DNA of 64,000 nucleotides from Streptomyces sp. SID8352 (GCF_009862265.1 NZ_WWGX01000043.1:285712-349711), one strand, 5' to 3'; positions 25,136-33,821 are shown, numbered from the stretch's first letter. Notes: generated from the sequence alone by a model not told the origin. Numbers and translations: made by a program.

Positions 25136-26236
25136 TCAGGGCTCCAGGATGGTGCGGAGCCCGGTGTTCGACCGGAGGTCGTCGAAGGCCGCCGCCGCCT
25201 CGGAGAGCGGCCGGGTGCGGCCGATCAGATCGTCCAGCGGGAGCCGTCCGCCGAGGTAGAGGCGGGCCAGCCGGGGGATGTCCCGCTCGCCGATGCTGGA
25301 GCCGTAGTTGCAGCCGAGGATGCGCTTGCCCTGGTCGGCGAGGTCGAACAGGTTGAACGACCCGGTGGCCTCGGCGGCCGCCATGCCCACCAGAACGGCG
25401 GCGCCGCCGGAGGTCAGCATGCCGGGCAGGGTCTCGACGACCCGGGGGCTGCCGATGGCCTCGAAGGCGTAGTCGACGCCGCCGAGGTGCTCCTGGCACC
25501 AGGCCGCCACGTCGGTGGTGGCGCCGTCGAGGGTGTGGGTGGCGCCGAACCGGCGGGCCGCGGCGAGCCGGTCCGCGGAGAGGTCGACGGCGACGACCGG
25601 ATCGGCACCGGCCAGCCGCAGCCCCATGACCACGCTCAGCCCGACCCCGCCGGTGCCGATGACGACCGCCGACTCGCCCGGGCGGACCCCGGCGGTGTTC
25701 ACCACGGCGCCGACACCGGTGGTGATGGAGCAGCCGAGCAGCGCGCCGATGCCGAACGGCAGCTCGGCCGGGACCTTGACCGCCGCGCTCTCGGGGACGA
25801 CCAGGCGGCGGGTGAAGGCGCCCAGGCCCAGGTAGGGCCAGATCGGCTCGCCGTCCGCGTCGGTGAACGGGGTGGTGCCGTCGGGCAGGGTGTTCTCCAC
25901 GGCCCGGGTGCCGGTGCACAGCCACGCCTGGCCGGCCACGCACTTGCGGCAGCGCCGGCAGGGGGCGAACCAGGAGAGGACGACGTGGTCGCCGGGGCGG
26001 ACGGAGGTGACGCCCGCACCGGTGGCGGTGACCACGCCGGCCGCCTCGTGGCCGAGGACGAGCGGGCGCTCGGTGGGCCAGTCGCCGGTCACGATGTGCA
26101 GGTCGGAGTGGCAGACGCCGGCGGCGCGGACGTCGATCTCGACCTCGCCCGGGCCGGCGGGCCGGGCGGCCACCTCGCGGCTGCCGAGTCCGGTGCCGGG
26201 GTCGAAGACGACGGCGGGGGAGAGTTCTGTCGGCAT
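25136..26236 (-). CDS. Zinc-dependent alcohol dehydrogenase (class III-like)
   Basis: A 366-residue medium-chain dehydrogenase. Catalytic zinc ligands lie in GVCHSDLHIV and LVLGHEAAG. The structural zinc is bound by the four Cys of CRRCRKCVAGQAWLC. The NAD site is VVIGTGGVGLSVVMGLRLAG. The ATG at 26236 shares one base with the permease stop (TGATG), showing tight coupling. It probably oxidises an alcohol or aldehyde made from the transported substrate, ahead of the semialdehyde dehydrogenase encoded next. Confidence 0.9.
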   Translation of the reverse strand: MPTELSPAVVFDPGTGLGSREVAARPAGPGEVEIDVRAAGVCHSDLHIVTGDWPTERPLVLGHEAAGVVTATGAGVTSVRPGDHVVLSWFAPCRRCRKCVAGQAWLCTGTRAVENTLPDGTTPFTDADGEPIWPYLGLGAFTRRLVVPESAAVKVPAELPFGIGALLGCSITTGVGAVVNTAGVRPGESAVVIGTGGVGLSVVMGLRLAGADPVVAVDLSADRLAAARRFGATHTLDGATTDVAAWCQEHLGGVDYAFEAIGSPRVVETLPGMLTSGGAAVLVGMAAAEATGSFNLFDLADQGKRILGCNYGSSIGERDIPRLARLYLGGRLPLDDLIGRTRPLSEAAAAFDDLRSNTGLRTILEP

Positions 26237-27729
26237 CAGGACGCCTTCATCTCTTCGGTGGTCGGGCGGGCTTCCGCGGCCCGCGGGAGCCGGGTGTGGG
26301 GCTTGGCGAGCGCGACGTAGGCGATGCCGAGGACGAAGAGGGCGGAGAAGACCAGGATCACGGCCCAGGTCTGGACCCAGCTCCCGCCGACCGGGGCGAG
26401 TTCGGCGCGGGGCCAGGCGATGTTGACCGCCTCGAACAGCAGCCACACCACGGCGGCCACGTTGACGACCAGGCCGACGCGGCCGAGCCGCAGCCGTCCG
26501 GCCGCGGGGTTCCAGCGGCCGGTGAGCCGGGCGACGAGCGCCACCACGGCGACGGTGAGGAAGATGAAGTAGAAGCCGCCGGAGCCGAAGGCGATCAGGG
26601 TCGCCGCGGCGTTGCCGTTCAGTCCCAGCAGCAGCCCCAGCCCGGCCAGGACGGCCGTCGCGATGAGCGAGACGTAGGGGATCTGCCGCGGGCCGATGGT
26701 GGCCAGGGTGGCGGAGAACGGGAGCTGCCGGTCGCGGGCGAAGGCGAAGACGGCGCGCCCGATGTACGTCTGGATCGAGATGGCGCAGGCGAAGAACGCG
26801 ATCAGGACGACGAGGATGAAGGGCTTCTCGCTCCAGCCGCCGAGTCCGTCGGTGACCGCGGAGAAGACGGGGTCGGCGAGGGCGCCGGCCACGGCGTCCC
26901 GGGGCTTGTCCAGCGCCATCGTCACGGCCAGGCCGGTCAGCAGCACGGTGAAGGCGACGAACAGGTAGGCGCGCAGCAGGGCCCGGGGCACGCTGCGCCG
27001 GGGCTGCTCGGTCTCCTCGGCGACCTGGGTGGTGGCGTCGAAACCGAGGAAGGCCCAGCCGGCCACCGCGAGACAGGTCAGGAACCCGGCCAGCACCGAG
27101 CCGCCGGAGGCGTTCTCGGCCCCGAGGGTCTCGAAGAGGATGCCGAAGCCGTTGTGGCGGGCGAACACCAGCAGGATCAGGCTGACCGCGATGGACGCGA
27201 CGCCCTCGGCGATGATGCCCGCGTTGAGGAAGTGCTTGACCGGGTTGACGCCAAGCAGGTTGATGCCGAGCGCGACGGCGACGAAGACGACGCCGAGCAG
27301 GACGTGGGTGGCCGGGGACGGGGCTCCGTCGGCGAAGAGCATGTACAGCCAGCTGGCGCCGAGGTAGGCGACCGTCGTCAGTGAGGCGACGGCCGAGGCG
27401 AGGTAGAGCCAGCCCGTCAGCCAGCCCAGCCGGGGGCCGCCCAGCCTGCGCACCCACTGGTAGACGCCGCCGGTCATCGGGAACTGCGAGGACAGCTCGG
27501 CGTAGACGGTGGCCACCAGCAGCTGGCCGAGGAAGGCCACGACGACCGCCCAGATCCAGGCGGGACCCGCGAAGACGAAACCGAGCTGGACGACGGCGTA
27601 GATGCCGACGACGGGGGAGATGGTGGCGAAGCCGATCGCGAATACGGCCCAGGCGGACAGGGTGCGCTTGAGCTCCTGCTGGTAGCCGTATTCGGCGAGG
27701 TCACCGGCGTCGGTGCGGGGGTCGTTCAC
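26236..27729 (-). CDS. APC family amino acid/polyamine permease
   Basis: A 497-residue transporter with about 12 hydrophobic helices. The first helix region (AIGFATISPVVGIYAVVQLG) and QFPMTGGVYQWVRRLGG are typical of amino-acid/GABA/choline permeases. The start is the GTG at 27729 with GGAG upstream. It is divergent from the TetR gene and directly downstream of the palindromic operator, so the permease-ADH-SSADH unit is probably repressed by that TetR until substrate is present. Confidence 0.9.
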   Translation of the reverse strand: MNDPRTDAGDLAEYGYQQELKRTLSAWAVFAIGFATISPVVGIYAVVQLGFVFAGPAWIWAVVVAFLGQLLVATVYAELSSQFPMTGGVYQWVRRLGGPRLGWLTGWLYLASAVASLTTVAYLGASWLYMLFADGAPSPATHVLLGVVFVAVALGINLLGVNPVKHFLNAGIIAEGVASIAVSLILLVFARHNGFGILFETLGAENASGGSVLAGFLTCLAVAGWAFLGFDATTQVAEETEQPRRSVPRALLRAYLFVAFTVLLTGLAVTMALDKPRDAVAGALADPVFSAVTDGLGGWSEKPFILVVLIAFFACAISIQTYIGRAVFAFARDRQLPFSATLATIGPRQIPYVSLIATAVLAGLGLLLGLNGNAAATLIAFGSGGFYFIFLTVAVVALVARLTGRWNPAAGRLRLGRVGLVVNVAAVVWLLFEAVNIAWPRAELAPVGGSWVQTWAVILVFSALFVLGIAYVALAKPHTRLPRAAEARPTTEEMKAS

Positions 27730-27765
27730 ATGCTTCTCCTGACCACGTCGGGTGCCCGGACTGCT

Positions 27766-27807
27766 ATTGGGCATCCGACCAATTGCCTAATTGGTCGCAT
27801 ACTCAAT
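27766..27807. promoter_or_regulatory. Palindromic operator between permease operon and tetR
   Basis: Two half-sites of 19 bp, ATTGGGCATCCGACCAATT (27766-27784) and the inverted copy at 27789-27807, match at 16 of 19 positions around a 4-bp centre. The inner 9 bp (CGACCAATT) are perfect. The site sits 13 bp before the tetR start and 37 bp before the permease start, as expected for a repressor controlling both directions. Confidence 0.75.
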
Positions 27808-27819
27808 AACATTCGTCCC

Positions 27820-28455
27820 ATGACGTCAAGGGGTCCAGGCAAACGAGTGCGCAAGGCGCCCGCCGAGCGCCGCAACGAGATCGTCACCACCGCCGCGAGG
27901 GTGGGCCTCACGGAGGGGCTGGAATGCGTGACCCTGCGCAGGGTCGCCGATGAGCTGGGGGTCCAGGCGGGGCTGGTCGGCCACTACTTCCCGGCGGCGG
28001 ACAAACTCGTGGCCGAGGCCTTCGCCAGCGCCACGATGACAGAGCTGGACACCCTGCTGCCGGAGGCGGGCACGGACGCGCCGCTCGGCACGCTGCGGAA
28101 CTTCTTCGGGCTGATCTCCAGCGCCGAGTTCGACAACATCAGCCAGCTGTGGCTGAACGCACGGCACCTGTCCCGCTACCGTCCGGTACTGCGCGAGCAC
28201 GTGGTGGAGCAGGAGCTGCGGTGGTGCCGGCGGATCGAACGGGTGGTCGCCGCCGGGGTCGCGGCGGGGGACTTCCGCTGTGTCGACCCGTGGGTCGCGG
28301 CCGTGCGGATACTCGTCGCGATCGACGGGACCACCGCGTACATCAACACCAGCGCCGACCACCGCGCGGCGGCGACGGGTGACATGGTCCGCACCTTCGC
28401 GGAGGCCGAACTGGGCGTGATCGAGGGGACGTTGGACACGCCCCCGGTGGGGTGA
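27820..28455 (+). CDS. TetR family regulator (BetI-like)
   Basis: A 211-residue regulator with an N-terminal HTH (RRNEIVTTAARVGLTEGLECVTL, then RRVADELGVQAGLVGHYF) and a ligand-binding C terminus. The ATG at 27820 places the palindromic operator outside the coding sequence; the longer frame from 27730 would translate the operator and is rejected. Sequence style resembles BetI/YcdC-like repressors that sense amines or related metabolites, which fits the neighbouring permease operon. Confidence 0.88.
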   Translation: MTSRGPGKRVRKAPAERRNEIVTTAARVGLTEGLECVTLRRVADELGVQAGLVGHYFPAADKLVAEAFASATMTELDTLLPEAGTDAPLGTLRNFFGLISSAEFDNISQLWLNARHLSRYRPVLREHVVEQELRWCRRIERVVAAGVAAGDFRCVDPWVAAVRILVAIDGTTAYINTSADHRAAATGDMVRTFAEAELGVIEGTLDTPPVG

Positions 28456-28567
28456 GCGGAGCGGCCCGGAGTCGCTCGCGCGACCCCGTGCGGCGCCCCC
28501 GGTGAGCGGCGGGGGCGCCCCCGGCCGGGATGCCGGCCCCGCGGGGGAGGGCGGGTCCGGGCGGCGG

Positions 28568-28771
28568 TCAGGCGCCGGTGCCGGTGCCGCCGCAGTGCGG
28601 GGCCGGGCACTCCACCAGAACGGTCACCACGGGGTCGGAGGCGTCCCCGTCCCCGGGCGTTCCGACCGGGTCGCCCGGGAAGACGCGCATCCGCCGCCCG
28701 CAGCGCGCGCAGCGGGGGCGGGGGAGGGCGGGGAACCCGGATCGGCGCCAGTGCGCCGGGAGGACAGTCAT
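28568..28771 (-). CDS. Small Cys-rich (zinc-ribbon-like) hypothetical protein
   Basis: A 67-residue protein with two Cys pairs, CARCGRRM and CPAPHC, spaced like a zinc ribbon. It has no recognisable enzyme domain. The frame is short and the region very GC-rich, so the gene is only moderately supported; the paired Cys residues are the main argument. No partner gene is obvious. Confidence 0.45.
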   Translation of the reverse strand: MTVLPAHWRRSGFPALPRPRCARCGRRMRVFPGDPVGTPGDGDASDPVVTVLVECPAPHCGGTGTGA

Positions 28772-28953
28772 GCCGTCGACGATGGCACAGGACCGCCGCC
28801 CCGTCCGGTCCGCGCCCCCGCCGCCCCGTCCGGAGCGACCTGGCCCACGGGTGGCCGGGTCGCCCCGCCCCGCGCCCCGCCCCGCGCCCCGCCCCCCGCC
28901 CCGCGGCCCGGCGCGGCGGGCGGGCCCGGGGCTCGGGCGCCCCGGCGGCGGTC

Positions 28954-29205
28954 TCACGCCGTGGGGCCGCCGCCGGGCCGGGCGGCCGGGGCGCTCAGGC
29001 AGCGCAGCGTGCTCAGGGCCAGGGACAGGATTGTGCCGGGGTCCCTGGGGTCGAAGTCGTCGGCGAGCCCCGGCAGGCCGCGGGCGCGGAGGCGGGCGAG
29101 GGTCTGCCCGTTGCTGCCGCGCAGGGCCCGCAGGAAGTCCTCGGCGCGCTCGGTCTCGGATGACGGCGCCGGGCTGTCCGGCGCGGCGGTGGTCCACACG
29201 GTCAT
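28954..29205 (-). CDS. Small hypothetical protein
   Basis: An 83-residue protein starting MTVWTTAAPDSPAPSSETERAE... is plausible: the ATG at 29205 has GAGGGAG upstream and residues ~20-70 look like amphipathic helices (EDFLRALRGSNGQTLARLRA). I do not recognise a family. The intervening stretch 28863-28912 is a low-complexity run of GCCCC and CCCGC units. Confidence 0.45.
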   Translation of the reverse strand: MTVWTTAAPDSPAPSSETERAEDFLRALRGSNGQTLARLRARGLPGLADDFDPRDPGTILSLALSTLRCLSAPAARPGGGPTA

Positions 29206-29621
29206 GCGCACTCCCTCGTTCGGCCTTCGGGCGTCTCGGGTCGTCACACGTGTCCCCGGGGCACCGGACCGGGCATCGACGAACGGTCCGGGACCCCGGC
29301 GGCGGCCGTCCGGGCGGCGGGCCGTCCGGCGGTCACCGGTTCAAGGGGGCGGGGTGCGGGGCGAGTGGGTCCGGGGCACGGTTCCCGCCGCGTGCCCGGG
29401 GGCGTTCGGCGCGGTGCCGGGTGCGGTGCCGGGCCCCTCCGCACAGGAGCCCGGCGGTTCTCGGCCCACCGGGCGGCCGGGGCCCCGCGTCCCCGGCGGC
29501 CGCGGCCCGGCCGTCGTTTCCGCTGCGCGGGAGGAGTGCTCCTTTCGGGCCGGCCAAAGCGGGAGCACGGCCCCTGCGGACCGGATAGGGAATTCAATCA
29601 GCCGGGGTGCGGCGAAAACAA

Positions 29622-29637
29622 TGGACCAAAGTACATG
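29622..29637. promoter_or_regulatory. Shared element TGGACCNAAGTACAYG, copy 1
   Basis: This 16-bp sequence matches 48619-48634 at 14 of 16 positions. It lies about 160 bp before the arsR-like gene at the left edge of the polyketide cluster; the other copy lies just upstream of the AT-ACP gene. It is a candidate site for a cluster-wide regulator. Confidence 0.4.
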
Positions 29638-29760
29638 AGTGGACCGTGATCATCCCGCGGTCCGGCCGGCGAAGTGATTTAGCGTCAGTTCGCCTTCCTC
29701 GTAAGGGGATCAAGCGTCGATGCCTTCATCAGTACGGTTCGATGTCCGTCCACCTGTTAC

Positions 29761-29777
29761 CATTGCGTTGCGCAATG
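29761..29777. promoter_or_regulatory. Inverted repeat before arsR-like gene (candidate operator)
   Basis: CATTGCG-TTG-CGCAATG is a perfect 7-bp inverted repeat placed 20 bp before the arsR-like start, just ahead of its AGGTGA ribosome site. The core TGCGTTGCG recurs at 32888-32896 between the aldehyde dehydrogenase and SDR genes. Confidence 0.55.
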
Positions 29778-29797
29778 AAGAGCAATGAGGTGATAGT

Positions 29798-30133
29798 ATG
29801 GCCCGCTACTTCAGTCAGCCCGACATTGACGAGATCGAGATCCTCGGTGTCATGAAGGCGCTCTCGGACGAGATTCGCATGCGGCTCGTTTCCGTTCTCG
29901 CGGACGGTGAATACCATGCCTGCCGTCCCGAGGAGTTCGACATCGGCGTCCAGAAGTCCACGCTGTCCCACCACTTCAAGGTCCTGCGCGAGGCCGGGCT
30001 CACCATGACCCGCCTGGAGGGGCGCAACCACCAGGTGCGCCTCCGCCGCGAGGATCTCGACCAGCGTTTCCCCGGGCTGCTCGACTCCGTGCTCGCCGCA
30101 CTTCCGAACGGACCGGTCCGCGCCGCGGGCTGA
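29798..30133 (+). CDS. ArsR family winged-helix regulator
   Basis: A 111-residue single-domain regulator. The HTH reads FDIGVQKSTLSHHFKVLREAGL, followed by the wing TRLEGRNHQVRLRREDLD. The metal-binding ELCVCDL motif of classical ArsR/SmtB sensors is absent, so it probably senses a small molecule or redox state. It is followed after 51 nt by an F420-type oxidoreductase on the same strand. The inverted repeat in its leader suggests autoregulation, and the repeated core at 32.9 kb suggests it also controls the aldehyde dehydrogenase/SDR promoters. Confidence 0.88.
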   Translation: MARYFSQPDIDEIEILGVMKALSDEIRMRLVSVLADGEYHACRPEEFDIGVQKSTLSHHFKVLREAGLTMTRLEGRNHQVRLRREDLDQRFPGLLDSVLAALPNGPVRAAG

Positions 30134-30184
30134 GTGCCACCACCCCCGTCCCCACCGTCGCCGCACGAGTTCGAGGGAGAACGC

Positions 30185-31216
30185 ATGAAGCTGGGATTCC
30201 AGACCAACTACTGGTCGTCCGGGCCGCCGGAGACGGCCGAGGCGCTGATCGCCGAGGCCGAGCGGCTGGGGTTCGACTCCGTCTGGACCGCCGAGGCGTA
30301 CGGCTCGGACGCCCTGACCCCGCTCGCCTGGTGGGGCACGCGCACCCGGCGCGTCAGACTCGGCACGAACATCGTCCAGATGTCGGCCCGCACCCCGACC
30401 GCCACGGCGATGGCCGCGCTCACCCTCGACCACCTCTCCGGCGGGCGCTTCGTGCTCGGCCTCGGCGCGTCCGGCCCGCAGGTGGTGGAGGGCTGGTACG
30501 GGCAGCCGTACCCGAAGCCGCTGGCCAGGACCCGCGAGTACTTCGACATCGTGCGCCAGGTGATCGCGCGCCGCGCCCCGGTCTCCTTCGACGGAGCGCA
30601 CTACCGCCTGCCGTATCCGGGCGGCACCGGACTAGGCAAGCCGCTCAAGTCCACCGTGCACCCGCTGCGCCCCGAGGTGCCCCTCTACCTGGCCGCCGAG
30701 GGCCCCAAGAACATCGCGCTCGCCGCCGAGATCGCCGACGGCTGGCTGCCCTTCCTCTTCTCCCCGCGCGCCGACGCCTTCCACCGCGAGCAGCTCGAAC
30801 TCGGCTTCGCCCGCCGCTCCGCCGAGCGCACCGACCGCGCCGGCTTCGAGATCGCCGCCGGCGCTCCGCTCGTCCTCGACGACGACGTCCAGCGGGCCAG
30901 GGACACGGTGCGGCCCTGGATCGCGCTGTACGTCGGCGGCATGGGGGCCAAGGGCGCCAACTTCCACAACGACGTCGTCGCGAGGCTCGGTTACGAGGCG
31001 GAGTGCGCCAAGATCCAGGACCTGTACCTCGCCGGACGCAAGAAGGACGCCATCGCCGCGGTGCCGGACGCCATGGTGGAGGACGTGTCCCTGGTCGGTC
31101 CCCGGGAGAAGCTGCGGGACGAACTGGCCCGCTGGGACGAGTCGTTGATCACCACGCTGCTGATCCGCAACGACGACCCCAGGACGCTCGCCGCCGTGGC
31201 CGAGCTGAAGCCGTGA
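30185..31216 (+). CDS. LLM-class F420-dependent oxidoreductase
   Basis: A 343-residue luciferase-like TIM-barrel enzyme. MKLGFQTNYW, FDSVWTAEAYGSDALTPLAW, RVRLGTNIVQMSARTPTATA and GRFVLGLGASGPQVVEGWYG are typical of F420-dependent members. These enzymes oxidise alcohols or reduce C=C or imine bonds with deazaflavin F420. It starts at 30185 after GAGGGAG. It is probably co-transcribed with the arsR-like gene and lies at the left end of the polyketide cluster, so a late redox step is possible. Its membership in the pathway is inferred. Confidence 0.88.
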   Translation: MKLGFQTNYWSSGPPETAEALIAEAERLGFDSVWTAEAYGSDALTPLAWWGTRTRRVRLGTNIVQMSARTPTATAMAALTLDHLSGGRFVLGLGASGPQVVEGWYGQPYPKPLARTREYFDIVRQVIARRAPVSFDGAHYRLPYPGGTGLGKPLKSTVHPLRPEVPLYLAAEGPKNIALAAEIADGWLPFLFSPRADAFHREQLELGFARRSAERTDRAGFEIAAGAPLVLDDDVQRARDTVRPWIALYVGGMGAKGANFHNDVVARLGYEAECAKIQDLYLAGRKKDAIAAVPDAMVEDVSLVGPREKLRDELARWDESLITTLLIRNDDPRTLAAVAELKP

Positions 31217-31281
31217 CCCGGCGGGCGCGCCGGGGGCCGTCGTCCCCCGGCGCGCGGTGACCACGGCCCCGCGGGTGCGGG

Positions 31282-31320
31282 GACGAGGGGTGGCCGGTGC
31301 CGGACCGGCCACCCCTCGTC
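31282..31320. terminator. Bidirectional terminator between convergent genes
   Basis: Perfect 17-bp stem, GACGAGGGGTGGCCGGT at 31282-31298 with its complement at 31304-31320, and a 5-nt loop. It lies between the convergent F420 oxidoreductase and aldehyde dehydrogenase genes. Confidence 0.85.
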
Positions 31321-31348
31321 GTCTCCGCCCCGGCGCCGCCGGACCGGG

Positions 31349-32848
31349 TCAGGACAGGTCGGCGATGATCGTCTTGGTCTCCAGGTAGTTCTCCAGCACC
31401 GCGTGGCCCATCTCGCGGCCCCAGCCCGACTGCTTGTAGCCGCCGAAGGGGAGCGCCGCGTCGAGCGTGTTCCACGTGTTGACGAAGACCGTCCCCGCCC
31501 GCATCGCGTTGGCCGTGCGGAACGCGGTGCCCACGTCCCGCGAGAAGACCCCGGCGGCCAGGCCGTACACGTTGTCCCGCTCGACGGCGACGATGTCACC
31601 CAGCTCGTCGAAGGGCAGCACCGTCAGCACCGGCCCGAAGATCTCCTCGGCCACGACCTTCATGTCCGGGGTGACGCCGCTGAAGATCGTCGGCTCCAGG
31701 AAGTGCCCGGTGTCGCCGATGCGCCGGCCGCCGGTGCGCAGCTCGGCCCCCTCGGCCGTGCCGGACTCGACGTACCCCATCACCCGGTCGAACTGTTCCC
31801 GCGAGACCAGCGGACCCATCTGGGTCGCCGGATCGGTGCCCACCCCGACCTTGATCTTCTCCGCCTCGGCCACCAGCCCCCGGACCACGTCCTCCAGCAC
31901 CGGCCGCTGCACATAGAGCCGGGACCCGGCCATGCAGGACTCGCCCTGGTTGAAGAAGATCGCGGCGGCCGAACCGGCCACCGCCCGCTCCAGGTCGGCG
32001 TCGGCGTAGATGATGTTCGGCGACTTCCCGCCGAGTTCGAGGGTGAGCTTCTTCAGGTTGCCCGCGCCGGCCCGCACGATCTCCTTGCCGACCTCGGTGG
32101 AACCGGTGAAGGCGACCTTGTCGACGTCGTGGTGGGCGGCGAGGGCCGCGCCCGCGTCGCCGAAGCCGGTCACGATGTTGACGACACCGTCCGGGATGCC
32201 CGCCTCCTGGATCAGCTCGCCCAGGCGCAGCGCGCCGAGCGGGGTCTGCTCGGCCGGCTTGAGGACCACGGTGCAGCCCGCGGCCAGGACCGGCGCCAGC
32301 TTCCAGGCCGCCATCATCACCGGGAAGTTCCACGGGATGATCTGGCCGACGACACCGACCGGTTCGCGCTGCGTGAACGAGAGGAAGCGGCCCGGGGCCG
32401 CCGCCGAGAACGGGATGGTGTTGCCCTCGATCTTGGTGGCCCAGCCGGACATGTAGTGGAACATGTCGGCGGTCATCGGGATGTCCGCGAACGCCGCGTG
32501 GGTCAGCGGCTTCCCGTTGTCGGTCGATTCGATGAGCGCCAGCTCCTCCGCGTGCTCCAGGACGAGGTCCCCGAGACGGTGGACGAGACGCCCGCGCTTC
32601 GACGGCGACATGGTGCGCCAGCGCGATCCCGGCTCGAAGGCGGCGCGCGCCGCGCGCACCGCCCGGTCCACGTCCCGGGCCCCGGCCCGGGGCACCCGGG
32701 CGATCACCCGTTCGGTGGCCGGGTCGACCGAGTCGAAGGTGGCGCCGTCCAGGGCGTCCACCCACGCGCCGTCGATGAGCATGCGGCGCGGCTCGGCACT
32801 GATGGTCTGCCCGGTCCGGCCCACGGCCGACTGCTCGGCTGTCGTCAT
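31349..32848 (-). CDS. Aldehyde dehydrogenase (betaine/phenylacetaldehyde-type)
   Basis: A 499-residue NAD(P)-dependent aldehyde dehydrogenase. IIPWNFPVMMAAWKLAPVLA, LTLELGGKSPNIIY (catalytic Glu) and NQGESCMAGSRLYV (nucleophile Cys) are all intact. The C terminus PFGGYKQSGWGREMGHAVLENYLETK is typical of broad-range class 1/2-like enzymes. It is divergent from the SDR gene across a 156-bp region carrying a second TGCGTTGCG element. In the polyketide cluster it could oxidise an aldehyde released by the carotenoid-oxygenase-type enzyme to an acid. This is inferred, not shown. Confidence 0.9.
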   Translation of the reverse strand: MTTAEQSAVGRTGQTISAEPRRMLIDGAWVDALDGATFDSVDPATERVIARVPRAGARDVDRAVRAARAAFEPGSRWRTMSPSKRGRLVHRLGDLVLEHAEELALIESTDNGKPLTHAAFADIPMTADMFHYMSGWATKIEGNTIPFSAAAPGRFLSFTQREPVGVVGQIIPWNFPVMMAAWKLAPVLAAGCTVVLKPAEQTPLGALRLGELIQEAGIPDGVVNIVTGFGDAGAALAAHHDVDKVAFTGSTEVGKEIVRAGAGNLKKLTLELGGKSPNIIYADADLERAVAGSAAAIFFNQGESCMAGSRLYVQRPVLEDVVRGLVAEAEKIKVGVGTDPATQMGPLVSREQFDRVMGYVESGTAEGAELRTGGRRIGDTGHFLEPTIFSGVTPDMKVVAEEIFGPVLTVLPFDELGDIVAVERDNVYGLAAGVFSRDVGTAFRTANAMRAGTVFVNTWNTLDAALPFGGYKQSGWGREMGHAVLENYLETKTIIADLS

Positions 32849-32887
32849 TTCCGTTCCTCATTCCGTCCGTTGTCCACTGGCCGATGA

Positions 32888-32896
32888 TGCGTTGCG
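32888..32896. promoter_or_regulatory. Second TGCGTTGCG element between divergent aldehyde dehydrogenase and SDR genes
   Basis: Shares nine consecutive bases with the inverted repeat before the arsR-like gene; the flanks match partly (11 of 15 overall). It sits 40 bp before the aldehyde dehydrogenase start. It is a candidate secondary site for the ArsR-type regulator. Confidence 0.35.
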
Positions 32897-33004
32897 ATAT
32901 TCATGTGAGGTGTGCATTCTCATGGAGCCTGTTGCACCGGGCATTTGACGGCGCGTACGCTGCCCGGAGAAATTCGGCCCCGAATGAAGTCGGAGGAGAA
33001 TTCC

Positions 33005-33766
33005 ATGAGTGCTGAAGTTTCCGCGCCCACCGCCCTGGTCACGGGTGCGGGCCGCGGAATCGGGAGGGCCACCGCCGTACTTCTCGCCGAGCGCGGACAC
33101 CGGGTCGTCTGCCTCGACGTCGACGCCTGCGTGCGGGAGACGGCGGAGCGGACCGGAGGCGTCGCGGCCGTGTGCGACGTACGGGACGCCGCCGCGGTCC
33201 GGGCTGTCGCCGACGGTCTCGAACGGCTCGACCTGCTGGTGAACAATGCCGGGGTCTGGACGTTCAGCACCCTTTCCGATATCGACGTCGAGCATTACCG
33301 CAGGGTCCTCGACACCAATGTGCTGGGAAATCTCGTCTGCACCCAGGCATTCGCTCCGGTCATCGCCCGGAGCGGTGGCGGCGCCATAGTCAACGTCACG
33401 TCCTTTCTCGCGCGGACGGCCCGCGCGAACTCCGGCATCTATCCGGCCGCCAAGGCCGCGATCGTCGCCCTCACCGAGCAGGCCGCCGCCGAATACGCGG
33501 GCTCCGGCATCCGCGTGAACGCCGTCGGTCCCGGCCTGATCCACACCGACGGCGCCGCCGATCTCTACGGGCCCGACGACGCCGAACGGGCGCGGCGCGG
33601 CGGACACCTGCCGCTCGGCCGGCTCGGCGAGGCCGAGGACATCGCCGGGGTGATCGCCTTCCTCGGCTCCGACGAGGCCCGCTACGTCACCGGGCAGACC
33701 CTCTACGCGGACGGCGGGATATCCATCGGCACGATGGGCTTCCTGCACCGCGCCTGGACACCCTGA
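33005..33766 (+). CDS. SDR family oxidoreductase
   Basis: A 253-residue classical short-chain dehydrogenase: TGAGRGIGRATAVLLAERG (cofactor), LLVNNAGVWTFS, VTSFLA (catalytic Ser), YPAAKAAI (Tyr-x-x-x-Lys), VNAVGPGLIHTDGA and DGGISIGT. The Asp after the second strand (LDVDA) suggests NAD(H). The ATG at 33005 follows GGAGGAGAATTCC, fixing the start. It faces the aldehyde dehydrogenase and ends near a hairpin that separates it from the convergent oxygenase gene. A ketone/alcohol interconversion in the pathway is plausible. Confidence 0.9.
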   Translation: MSAEVSAPTALVTGAGRGIGRATAVLLAERGHRVVCLDVDACVRETAERTGGVAAVCDVRDAAAVRAVADGLERLDLLVNNAGVWTFSTLSDIDVEHYRRVLDTNVLGNLVCTQAFAPVIARSGGGAIVNVTSFLARTARANSGIYPAAKAAIVALTEQAAAEYAGSGIRVNAVGPGLIHTDGAADLYGPDDAERARRGGHLPLGRLGEAEDIAGVIAFLGSDEARYVTGQTLYADGGISIGTMGFLHRAWTP

Positions 33767-33792
33767 CCCCGGCACCGGCAGGCCCCGGGGGC

Positions 33793-33821
33793 GGGCCCGG
33801 CGGTGCCCCGCCACCGGGCCC
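33793..33821. terminator. Hairpin between convergent SDR and carotenoid oxygenase genes
   Basis: GGGCCCGG (33793-33800) pairs with CCGGGCCC (33814-33821), with an inner GCGG/CCGC pairing. It is located in the 211-bp gap between convergent genes; nothing else is seen in that gap. Confidence 0.5.

Larger units (their letters stand above)
29206..29797. other. Gene-free region upstream of the arsR-like gene, left edge of the polyketide cluster
   Basis: 592 bp without a supportable gene. The left half is very GC-rich. From 29580 onward the base composition drops sharply (AATTCAATCAG, AAAACAATGG, GTGATTTAGCG), unlike coding DNA of this genome and typical of a promoter region. It contains a 16-bp element shared with the AT-ACP promoter (29622-29637) and the arsR operator-like repeat (29761-29777). 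Confidence 0.6.

Noticed and set aside
28863..28912. GCCCC/CCCGC run as a possible CRISPR-like or functional repeat
   Set aside because: It is low-complexity GC sequence without regular spacers or a constant unit length.
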